This document shows, one piece after another, positions 1 to 6,039 of a stretch of DNA of 6,113 nt; the first letter of the stretch is position 1; each line of letters opens with the position of its first letter. The notes under the pieces were generated by a model. It was not told where the DNA came from, made no database searches, and saw nothing but the letters and a program-made list of their open reading frames with translations. The position numbers and the translations under genes were made by a program. The stretch is from Candidatus Acidiferrales bacterium (lineage in GTDB: Bacteria; Acidobacteriota; Terriglobia; Acidiferrales; UBA7541), in assembly GCA_955651735.1 (NCBI GenBank), contig CATPAM010000397.1:1-6113 (forward strand). The letters are read 5' to 3'.

Positions 1-1846
1 CGGCGGGGAAGACCACGTCGGCGGCTTTGGCCGTGTCGGTCATGAACATTTCCTGGACAACCAGGAATTCGAGCTTGCCCCGGCCGTAGCCTAGGGTGCC
101 GAAATGAGCGAAGGGGTTTGCGCCCATCACGTACAGAGCTTTGAGCTTGCCGGATTGCGCTGCTTCCACGATTTGCGGCGCGGTCAGGCCGGGCCTCGAG
201 GAAATTACTGAGCCCCACAGCCTGTCGAACGCTTCGCGGTTGGCGGCGCTGTCCAGGTGCACATATCCGGGCAGGCGGTCCGGCAGCACGCCCATGTCGG
301 CGGCGCCCCGGGAATTTGCGTAATCGCCGAGAGCCATGTAGCGCGTCTTGCCGGGAAGCTTGGAGCCGAAGGCCACAAGCTGCGCGATGGCGGCGCCGGA
401 AACTTCCGCGCCGAAGACGACGGCGACGTCGGATTCCGCCTCTAGGCCGACCTTGAGCTGAACGAGCTGCTCGACAAGGCTGGATGGAAGCTGGCCTTCT
501 TCATGAGCGAGCCAGCGCAGCGCGGCGGCTTCCTGGCCCTTGCCGACTTTGACGAAGACCTTCGCTTGGCGGTGCAGTTTGACTTCGCGTTCATTGATGA
601 TGAAGAGCTTGGCGCCGAAATGACGGATGCCGGTGCGAATCTCCCAGGCGGCGAGGGGATTCTGGTTGGTCGGATCGTTGCCGACGAGAAGAACGGCTTT
701 GGAGTGGTAGAGCTGATCCATCGTGAGCAGGGAATCGGCGGCATTCTCGCCGAGCGCGGTGATCAAGCCGGTGTAGTCGGCGGTGCGGTGGTGATCGACG
801 TTGTTGGTGCCAAAGGTGGCGCGGGCGAGGCGTTGAAAGAGATAGTTTTCTTCGTTGGAGGTGCGATTGGAGCCGATGAAGCCGATGGAATCGGCGCCAT
901 TCTTGGCGTGAATTTCCTTTAGCTTGGTGGCCGCGGTTTGCGCAGCTTCTTCCCAAGAGACGGGGAAGAGCTTGTCGCCCTTGCGCACCATCGGGTGGCA
1001 GATACGGTCTTTGTGCTGCGTGAAATCGAAGCCGAAGCGGCCCTTCACGCAGAGAAAATCCTTGTTGATACCGGAGAGGTCGCGATTGTTCGCGCGCATG
1101 ATTTCGTGATTGCGCACGCTAAGGGTGACCTTGCAGCCGTTGGAGCAGTGCGTGCAGGTGGTGGGAACATATTGCATTTCCCACGGGCGGGTCTTGTAGC
1201 GGTACGTGCCGCTGGTAAGCGCGCCGACCGGGCAAATATCGATGCACATGCCGCACTCTTCGCACTCCAGGTGATCTTCGCGGTTGGGGATGATCACGCT
1301 GTTGGCGCCGCGCATGCCCACTCCGAGCGCCTTGACGTCCATGCCTTCGTCGCAGACGCGCACGCAGCGGAAGCAGAGGATGCAGCGGGGGGCGTCGTAA
1401 TAGACGAGCTCCGACCACTTTTCCTCGGGCCGGTGGATTTTTTCTTCGACGAAGCGGCTGGAATCCGCGCCGTAGCGGAACACCATGTCCTGCAGCTCGC
1501 ACTCGCCGCCTTTGTCGCACACTGGGCAATCGAGCGGGTGATTCGTCAGCAGGAATTCCAGCATGTACTTGCGCGCGTTGCGCACCTGATCGGTGTCGGT
1601 ACGCACGATCATGCCTTCGGTAGCCACTACCGTGCACGCGGTCTGCAACTTCGGCATTTTTTCGATTTCGACCAGGCACATCCGGCACGCGGCCTGTAAG
1701 GAAAGTCCCGGGTAATAGCAGAAGGAGGGAACTTCGGTGCCGATGCGGCGCGTGGCCTCGATCAGCAGTGTTCCCGGAGGAACCTGCACGTCGCGGTCGT
1801 TAATCTTCAGCGAAATCAGCTTTTGCTCGGTTTTGGTTTCTGACAT
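1..1846 (-). CDS. nuoG: NADH-quinone oxidoreductase subunit G (complex I 75-kDa Fe-S subunit), 3' end cut by window
   Basis: The frame is open from an ATG at 1846 to the window edge, giving 615 codons with no stop. NuoG carries electrons through the peripheral arm of complex I in the cytoplasm. Domains in order: an N-terminal [2Fe-2S] domain with C43, C54, C57 and C71 (N1b); a His-ligated [4Fe-4S] motif H103-x3-C107-x2-C110-x5-C116 (N5); an eight-cysteine ferredoxin domain C155/C158/C161/C165 plus C195/C198/C201/C205-Pro; then C231-x2-C234-x3-C238-x27-C266, the N7 motif also known from E. coli and Thermus. A molybdopterin-oxidoreductase-like fold follows. Where formate dehydrogenases carry catalytic Cys or Sec, this protein reads DHHRTADY (351-358), so it looks non-catalytic. 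Most NuoG proteins I know keep only four of the eight ferredoxin-domain cysteines. The start follows the nuoEF stop by 6 bp. The alternative of a formate dehydrogenase alpha subunit is disfavoured by the nuo context. Confidence 0.96.
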   Translation of the reverse strand, partial: MSETKTEQKLISLKINDRDVQVPPGTLLIEATRRIGTEVPSFCYYPGLSLQAACRMCLVEIEKMPKLQTACTVVATEGMIVRTDTDQVRNARKYMLEFLLTNHPLDCPVCDKGGECELQDMVFRYGADSSRFVEEKIHRPEEKWSELVYYDAPRCILCFRCVRVCDEGMDVKALGVGMRGANSVIIPNREDHLECEECGMCIDICPVGALTSGTYRYKTRPWEMQYVPTTCTHCSNGCKVTLSVRNHEIMRANNRDLSGINKDFLCVKGRFGFDFTQHKDRICHPMVRKGDKLFPVSWEEAAQTAATKLKEIHAKNGADSIGFIGSNRTSNEENYLFQRLARATFGTNNVDHHRTADYTGLITALGENAADSLLTMDQLYHSKAVLLVGNDPTNQNPLAAWEIRTGIRHFGAKLFIINEREVKLHRQAKVFVKVGKGQEAAALRWLAHEEGQLPSSLVEQLVQLKVGLEAESDVAVVFGAEVSGAAIAQLVAFGSKLPGKTRYMALGDYANSRGAADMGVLPDRLPGYVHLDSAANREAFDRLWGSVISSRPGLTAPQIVEAAQSGKLKALYVMGANPFAHFGTLGYGRGKLEFLVVQEMFMTDTAKAADVVFPA

Positions 1847-1850
1847 TAGT

Positions 1851-1855
1851 TCCTA
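1851..1855 (-). promoter_or_regulatory. Ribosome binding site of nuoG, overlapping the nuoEF stop
   Basis: On the minus strand TAGGA lies 4 nt before the nuoG ATG, and its first three bases are the TAG stop codon of nuoEF. The arrangement suggests translational coupling of nuoG to nuoEF. The spacing is short, so the site is probably modest by itself. Confidence 0.5.
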
Positions 1856-3673
1856 CCGCGAGCCGACCAGCGCTTCGGCGGATTTAAATGGGCAGCGCCC
1901 GTTCAGATGTTGCTCGAATTCATTGCGCCACTTTTGCACGATGCTGATGGTGGGCAGCGCGGCAGCGTCGCCGAGCGGGCAGAAGGTGCGGCCCAGCATA
2001 TTTTTGGCGAGCTCGCCGACGAGGTCGATATCTTCCGGGCGCCCGAGGCCTGCGTGGAAGCGATCCAGCATCTTGCGCAGCCAGGAGGTGCCTTCTCGGC
2101 AGGGGATGCACCAGCCGCAGGATTCGTGCGCGTAGAAATGCATGATGCGGCGGGCCATGTCCACCATGCAGGTATCTTCGTCCATCACCACCATGCCGCC
2201 GGAGCCGAGCATGGAGCCGGCCTTGGCGACGGAGTCATAGTCCATGGGAATGTCGATCTCGGACGCGCTCATCAGCGGGCAGGAACTGCCGCCGGGGATG
2301 ACCGCCTTCAGCTTCTTGCGGTTGGGGATGCCGCCGGCGGTCTCGTAGATGAACTTCTTCATGTTCATCCCGAGCGGAATTTCGTAGATGCCGGGCTTAT
2401 TGACGTGGCCGGCGACGCACAGCATGCGCGTGCCGCCGTTTCTCGGTGTGCCCCGGCTGGCGTATTTCTCGCCGCCTTCGAGAATGATCGCCGGCACCGT
2501 GCTCAGCGTTTCAACATTGTTGATGATGGTCGGACAGCCGTAGAGGCCGACGACCGCAGGGAAGGGCGGCTTGATGCGCGGATAGCCGCGCTTGCCTTCG
2601 AGCGACTCCATCAAAGCGGATTCTTCCCCGCATTCGTAGGCGCCTGCTCCGGTGTGCACGATCAAATCAAAGTTGAACCCTGAGCCGAGGATATTGTTGC
2701 CGAGGTAGTTGCGCGAATACGCTTCGTCGAGAGCCGTTTGAGCGATGTCGAGGACGTAGCGATACTCGCCACGGATGTAGATGAAGCCTTTCGCCGCGCC
2801 TATCGCGCGTCCCGCGATGATGATGCCCTCGATCATCTGGTGCGGGTCCATCTCCATCAGCGGTCGGTCCTTGCAGGTGCCGGGCTCGGATTCATCGGCA
2901 TTGCAGATGACGTATTTTGCCTTCGGCGAATCCTTGGGGACGAAGGACCACTTCATGCCGGTGGGAAAGCCCGCGCCGCCGCGCCCGCGCAGGTTGGATT
3001 TCTTCACTTCGTCGATGATGGACTCCGGCGTCATTTCCTTCAGCGCTTTCTCCAGCGCCTTGTATCCGTCGTGCTGTAGATACACATCCAGCTTGTGCGA
3101 ATACTTGATGCCGAAGCGGCGGCTGATGACGGGGGTCTCCGCTGGATCGCGCGGGTGCAAGGCACCCGCGGTGACCGGCTCAGGTGTGGGATGATCACCA
3201 GCGTCAAGTTCTTCGATAATGCGATCGAACTTCATCGGCGTGAGATTTTCGTAGAAGTCGTAGTTGACCTGCATGGCCGGCGCGCCGGTGCAAGCGCCGA
3301 TGCATTCGACTTCTTCGAGAGAGAACACGCCGTCCTTGGTAGTTTCCTTGTGACCGATTTCCAGGCGCTTCTTGGCTTGCTCCAAAAGCTCATTGCCGCC
3401 GCGCAACATGCAAGCGACGTTGGTGCAGATCTGCACGTGATGCTTACCCATGGGCTTGCGGCGGAGCATGGAGTAATAGGCCAGCGTCTCTTCCACTTCC
3501 ACCGTGCGCAGGTCGAGCCGCTTACCGATTTCGGCAATCATTTCATCGCTGAGGAGGCCGTATTCATCCTGCGCGTACATCATCATGGGGATGAGCGCGC
3601 TGCGCTTGAACGGGTAGCGGTTTTGCAGCGTATCGAAGCGGGCGGCGAGTTGTGGCGAAAGTTCCATGGTCAT
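1853..3673 (-). CDS. nuoEF: Fused NADH-quinone oxidoreductase subunits E and F (24-kDa + 51-kDa), NADH-oxidising unit of complex I
   Basis: One uninterrupted 606-residue frame joins two subunits that are usually separate. Residues 1 to about 158 are NuoE, a thioredoxin-like [2Fe-2S] domain with C83-x4-C88 and C124-x3-C128 (N1a). Residues about 159-181 are a Pro/Ala/Gly-rich linker. Residues about 182-606 are NuoF: the glycine-rich FMN/NADH segment GRGGAGFPTG (230-239), NADESEPGT (259-267), GAGAYECGEESAL (342-354), and the N3 [4Fe-4S] ligands C519, C522, C525 and C565. All expected cofactor ligands of both subunits are present and each half is of normal length, so the fusion looks functional. 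The role is to oxidise NADH at FMN and pass electrons to NuoG. The ATG at 3673 has no clear Shine-Dalgarno. A second ATG two codons later (3667) is equally possible. The gene sits 109 bp after nuoD and 6 bp before nuoG. Confidence 0.95.
   Translation of the reverse strand: MTMELSPQLAARFDTLQNRYPFKRSALIPMMMYAQDEYGLLSDEMIAEIGKRLDLRTVEVEETLAYYSMLRRKPMGKHHVQICTNVACMLRGGNELLEQAKKRLEIGHKETTKDGVFSLEEVECIGACTGAPAMQVNYDFYENLTPMKFDRIIEELDAGDHPTPEPVTAGALHPRDPAETPVISRRFGIKYSHKLDVYLQHDGYKALEKALKEMTPESIIDEVKKSNLRGRGGAGFPTGMKWSFVPKDSPKAKYVICNADESEPGTCKDRPLMEMDPHQMIEGIIIAGRAIGAAKGFIYIRGEYRYVLDIAQTALDEAYSRNYLGNNILGSGFNFDLIVHTGAGAYECGEESALMESLEGKRGYPRIKPPFPAVVGLYGCPTIINNVETLSTVPAIILEGGEKYASRGTPRNGGTRMLCVAGHVNKPGIYEIPLGMNMKKFIYETAGGIPNRKKLKAVIPGGSSCPLMSASEIDIPMDYDSVAKAGSMLGSGGMVVMDEDTCMVDMARRIMHFYAHESCGWCIPCREGTSWLRKMLDRFHAGLGRPEDIDLVGELAKNMLGRTFCPLGDAAALPTISIVQKWRNEFEQHLNGRCPFKSAEALVGSR
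3150..3170 (-). repeat. Perfect 9-bp hairpin inside nuoEF, encoding the E-F linker
   Basis: Bases 3150-3158 (CGCGGGTGC) are the exact reverse complement of 3162-3170 (GCACCCGCG), with a 3-base loop at 3159-3161. The hairpin encodes residues about 168-175 (TAGALHPR), in the middle of the low-complexity linker between the NuoE and NuoF domains. The stem is GC-rich and would be very stable in mRNA. There is no U-run after it, so it does not look like an intrinsic terminator. Confidence 0.75.
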
Positions 3674-3703
3674 TTATTTGGGCAAAACTAAGTCCCTGTG
3701 CCT

Positions 3704-3735
3704 AGCCGAATTTCTTACGTTGAGATCCTTCGGCT
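3704..3735 (-). repeat. 7-bp inverted repeat that competes with the neighbouring hairpin
   Basis: AGCCGAA at 3704-3710 and TTCGGCT at 3729-3735 are exact reverse complements separated by 18 bases. The right arm is also part of the left arm of the palindromic element at 3725-3759, so the two hairpins cannot form together. It lies in the nuoD-nuoEF gap, about 31 bases before the nuoEF start. Any regulatory role is inference. Confidence 0.4.
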
Positions 3736-3759
3736 ATCCTCATCGGATGGCCTCAGGAT
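3725..3759. repeat. REP-like palindromic element between nuoD and nuoEF
   Basis: The 35-base element is an imperfect palindrome: outer arms ATCCT/AGGAT, a symmetric 2x2 internal loop, inner arms GGC/GCC, one mismatch, ATCC/GGAT, and a 5-base loop. In the nuo transcript the internal loop reads GA opposite GA, which could form tandem sheared G-A pairs. The flanks (TGTCATCCTGAG... and ...GAAGGATCTCA on the minus strand) match a motif I remember as dispersed in many copies in acidobacterial and some other genomes. That recollection was not checked here. Such elements between operon genes commonly affect mRNA processing or stability. No U-tract follows it, so it is not a typical terminator. Confidence 0.6.
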
Positions 3760-3782
3760 GACAGTTGTGGGTGAACGAGCAA

Positions 3783-4997
3783 TCAACGGTCGACTTCTCC
3801 TAACACGATGTCGATGGTACCGATGCATGCGATGACATCGGCGATCAACTTGCCCTCGATCAATGTCGGCAGCGCCTGCAAATTAATGAACGACGGCGCC
3901 CGGAAATGCACGCGCAGCGGCTTCGGCGAGCCATCGCTCGCCACGAAAACACCCAGCTCGCCTCGCGGAGACTCGACCGCCGCGAAAGCCTCGCCCGGCG
4001 GCGGTGAAAAACCTTCGGTAAAAATTTTGAAGTGGTAGATGAGCGCTTCCATCTCCGTCTTCATTTTCTCGCGTTCGGGTGGAACGATCCCGGGCGCCTC
4101 CGTGCGCACCGGACCTTGCGGCGGAATCTTCTTCATGGCCTGGCGGATAATCTTCAAGCTCTCGCGCATCTCCGCAACCCGGACCATGTAGCGAGCGAAA
4201 CAGTCGGAATCGGTACGCGTGGGAACGTCGAAGTCAAATTCTTCATAGCTCGAGTAAGGGAAAACCTTGCGGTTGTCGTACGCCACTCCCGCGGCGCGCA
4301 GCGTCGGCCCCGTCATGCTAAGCGCGATGGCATCGGTGGCGGATATATAGCCGACGCCCTTGGTGCGACCAATCCAGATGCGGTTGCCGGTGAGCAGCTC
4401 TTCGTACTCATCGATGCGGCCCGGCATCATCTTCACGAATTTTTCGACGCGCTGCAGATAGCCGGTCGGGGGTTCCAGGGCCAGCCCGCCGATGCGGATA
4501 TAGCTGGTCATCATACGCTGCCCGGTGACAAACTCGAAAATCTTCAGGATTTCTTCGCGCTCGCGGAAACAGTAGAGGAATACGGACATCGCGCCGAGGT
4601 CGATGGCGTGCGTGCCCAGCCAGACCAAGTGCGAGGAAATGCGCTGTAGTTCCACCATCAGCACGCGGATGTATTGCGCGCGCTTGGGCACTTCGATGCC
4701 GAGAAGTTTTTCGACGGCGAGGCAATAAGCGAGGTTATTGCCCAGGGGATTGAGGTAGTCGATGCGATCGGTGAGCGTGATTGCTTGCGAATACGTCTTG
4801 TCTTCGCAGGACTTCTCAATGCCAGTGTGCAGATATCCCATGTCTGGAATGGCTTTAACGACATTTTCGCCGTCGAGCTCCAGCAAAATCCGCAGCACGC
4901 CGTGCGTCGACGGATGCTGAGGCCCCATGTTGAGGACCATGGTTTTGGCTTTGCCGGTGGCGGTCTCGACCGTGCTGGTCTCAGATTGAATCGTCAC
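3783..4997 (-). CDS. nuoD: NADH-quinone oxidoreductase subunit D (complex I 49-kDa subunit)
   Basis: The product is 404 residues, normal for a stand-alone NuoD. This subunit is related to the [NiFe]-hydrogenase large subunit and forms the quinone-binding cavity with NuoB. Visible hallmarks are NMGPQHPSTHGVLR near the N terminus (23-36), GYLHTGIEK (54-62), DRIDYL (77-82), ELQRISSHLVWLGT, and the terminal IGTIDIVLGEVDR. By alignment from memory with Thermus Nqo4, H32 and Y81 correspond to the quinone-headgroup residues His38 and Tyr87. I chose the GTG at 4997 because it overlaps the nuoC TGA as GTGA, has AAGGA 7 nt upstream, and gives a normal-length N terminus. The frame could be extended to an ATG at 5087, but that adds 30 residues lying over nuoC that do not resemble NuoD. 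Confidence 0.97.
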   Translation of the reverse strand: MTIQSETSTVETATGKAKTMVLNMGPQHPSTHGVLRILLELDGENVVKAIPDMGYLHTGIEKSCEDKTYSQAITLTDRIDYLNPLGNNLAYCLAVEKLLGIEVPKRAQYIRVLMVELQRISSHLVWLGTHAIDLGAMSVFLYCFREREEILKIFEFVTGQRMMTSYIRIGGLALEPPTGYLQRVEKFVKMMPGRIDEYEELLTGNRIWIGRTKGVGYISATDAIALSMTGPTLRAAGVAYDNRKVFPYSSYEEFDFDVPTRTDSDCFARYMVRVAEMRESLKIIRQAMKKIPPQGPVRTEAPGIVPPEREKMKTEMEALIYHFKIFTEGFSPPPGEAFAAVESPRGELGVFVASDGSPKPLRVHFRAPSFINLQALPTLIEGKLIADVIACIGTIDIVLGEVDR

Positions 4998-5515
4998 GTT
5001 CGGTTCCTTGTGTAACGCGTGGCTATCGACGGAATGTCGCGATAGCCTTCGACCGGAAAATCCTTGCGGAGGGGGTGGCCTTCCCAATCGTCAGGCATCA
5101 GGATACGGCGCAAATCGGGATGGCCATTGAAGCGAATCCCGAAGAGGTCGAAAATTTCCCGCTCGAGCCAGTTGGCGCCGGGCCAGACGGGAACGAGCGA
5201 ATCCACAACTGGATCGCTGGAGGAGAGGCGCACTTGCAAACAAAGACGTTCGCGGCGGGGAATCGAAACTAGTTGATAGTCGACCTCGAAACGCGGCTCG
5301 AGAGGATAGCGGTCGACGCAGGTGGCGTCGCTAAGCAGATTAAAGCGGAGATCTTTGTCGCCGCGACAACGCTCGGCGACTTCGCGCAGCATGTTGCGAG
5401 GAACGACGATGGTGGTCTCGCCACGAAACTCAATCACTTCGCTGATCGCGTTCGGGCTCCATGCACGCAATCGCTCGACCACAACATTAGTATCTTGGTT
5501 GCTGTTCTCCGCCAC
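4994..5515 (-). CDS. nuoC: NADH-quinone oxidoreductase subunit C (complex I 30-kDa subunit)
   Basis: The 173-residue product is a separate NuoC, not the NuoCD fusion of E. coli. It is a cofactor-free peripheral-arm subunit that packs against NuoD. The C-terminal 30-kDa signature is clear at residues 116-154: WLEREIFDLFGIRFNGHP, then DLRRILMPDDWEGHPLRKDFP. The earlier segment ATCVDRYP (64-71) also fits the family. The start is a GTG at 5515, with a weak GGGAA just upstream and a GGGGAA farther back. It begins 31 bp after the nuoA stop, where most nuo operons carry nuoB. Its stop overlaps the nuoD start by 4 bp, implying coupled translation and near-equal output of C and D. Confidence 0.95.
   Translation of the reverse strand: MAENSNQDTNVVVERLRAWSPNAISEVIEFRGETTIVVPRNMLREVAERCRGDKDLRFNLLSDATCVDRYPLEPRFEVDYQLVSIPRRERLCLQVRLSSSDPVVDSLVPVWPGANWLEREIFDLFGIRFNGHPDLRRILMPDDWEGHPLRKDFPVEGYRDIPSIATRYTRNRT
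5005..5009 (-). promoter_or_regulatory. Ribosome binding site that decides the nuoD GTG start
   Basis: AAGGA on the minus strand lies 7 nt before the GTG at 4997, inside the last codons of nuoC. Together with the GTGA stop/start overlap it supports the GTG over the upstream ATG at 5087. Confidence 0.65.
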
Positions 5516-5546
5516 AGTTCCCGAATTCCCCAGTTGCGCCGACTAT

Positions 5547-5942
5547 TTATCCCTTATGCCAGTCCAGCGCGCCCTTTTTCCACAGATAGATGTACCCGAC
5601 CAAAAGGATGGCGATGTAAACGAGCATCTCTGCGAAGCCATATCTTCCCATGGGTACCGATTGCCGGATCATATCCCGATAAATGTAAGCCCACGGGTAG
5701 AGGAAGATAGCCTCTACGTCAAACAAGATAAAGACCATAGCCACGAGGTAGAACTTCACGGAAAAAGGCTCGCGAGCATCGCCCGTGGGTTCCATGCCGC
5801 ATTCGTAAGCTTGTTGCTTGGCGCGATTGGGACGCCGCCATCCTATCAGCACGGAAACGGCGGTGAGCGCGCCCGCCAGCGCAGTGGCTAGCAGCAGGTA
5901 TATGAGAAGCGGTGCGTAGGCATGTAGGCCGGAACTACTCAT
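5547..5942 (-). CDS. nuoA: NADH-quinone oxidoreductase subunit A (small membrane subunit of complex I)
   Basis: The product is 131 residues with three predicted membrane helices at about 9-34, 62-87 and 102-121, the usual NuoA/ND3 topology. Family marks are YECGMEP (46-52), in the loop between helices 1 and 2 that lies near the quinone site, and FDVEAIFLYPW (74-84) in helix 2 with the conserved acidic pair D75 and E77. The ATG at 5942 is preferred: the protein begins like other NuoA proteins there, while extension to 6056 adds 38 residues with no membrane or family character and would run through the promoter. No Shine-Dalgarno precedes the ATG, which fits a leaderless or near-leaderless transcript. 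It is the first gene of the operon segment seen here. Confidence 0.95.
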   Translation of the reverse strand: MSSSGLHAYAPLLIYLLLATALAGALTAVSVLIGWRRPNRAKQQAYECGMEPTGDAREPFSVKFYLVAMVFILFDVEAIFLYPWAYIYRDMIRQSVPMGRYGFAEMLVYIAILLVGYIYLWKKGALDWHKG

Positions 5943-5954
5943 GGGCGAAAAGGT

Positions 5955-5983
5955 ATAATAACGATTCGGCCGCAAGCGGTCAA
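5955..5983 (-). promoter_or_regulatory. Sigma70-type promoter of the nuo operon
   Basis: On the minus strand TTGACC (5983-5978) and TATTAT (5960-5955) are separated by exactly 17 bp, close to consensus. The expected transcription start is near 5948, only about 6 bases before the nuoA ATG, so the mRNA would be leaderless or nearly so, consistent with the absence of a ribosome binding site. Confidence 0.65.
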
Positions 5984-5985
5984 AT

Positions 5986-6003
5986 GCGGCGCGAAGCGGC
6001 GCG
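5986..6003. repeat. Two GCGGCGCG direct repeats just upstream of the nuo promoter
   Basis: GCGGCGCG occurs at 5986-5993 and again at 5996-6003, a period of 10 bp, or about one helical turn. The pair lies immediately upstream of the -35 box at 5978-5983. This is where an activator or repressor could bind, but the repeat is short and GC-rich, so chance is possible. Confidence 0.3.
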
Positions 6004-6039
6004 GTGTGGCCGGCGTAGGGCGAGAGAGCGCATTCCCAG

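Noticed and set aside
938..1699. Long plus-strand open frame (253 codons) opposite nuoG
   Set aside because: It is antisense to the ferredoxin domain of nuoG, is rich in Ala, His and Val in low-complexity fashion, and has no recognisable motif. It follows from GC bias in the real gene.
1907..2683. Plus-strand open frame (258 codons) opposite nuoEF
   Set aside because: It is antisense to conserved NuoF motifs and its composition is typical of a shadow frame (many His, Ala, Gly and Asp).
3150..3170. The linker hairpin as a transcription terminator
   Set aside because: No U-run follows on the minus strand, and termination here would cut the gene in two.
1..3673. Reading the EF and G genes as a NAD-linked hydrogenase or formate dehydrogenase module
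   Set aside because: NuoE/F/G homologues do occur in such enzymes, and the eight-cysteine domain invites the idea. But nuoA, nuoC and nuoD lie just upstream on the same strand, and the catalytic Cys/Sec position of formate dehydrogenase is replaced by DHHRTADY in this NuoG.
3674..3782. A second promoter for nuoEF in the nuoD-nuoEF gap
   Set aside because: I could not find a -35/-10 pair of acceptable spacing. TAGTTT near the start has only AAATTC at the -35 position.
4998..5087. N-terminal extension of nuoD to the ATG at 5087
   Set aside because: The added 30 residues overlap nuoC and are Arg/Pro/His-rich without family similarity. The GTG at 4997 has a ribosome binding site and the usual stop/start overlap.
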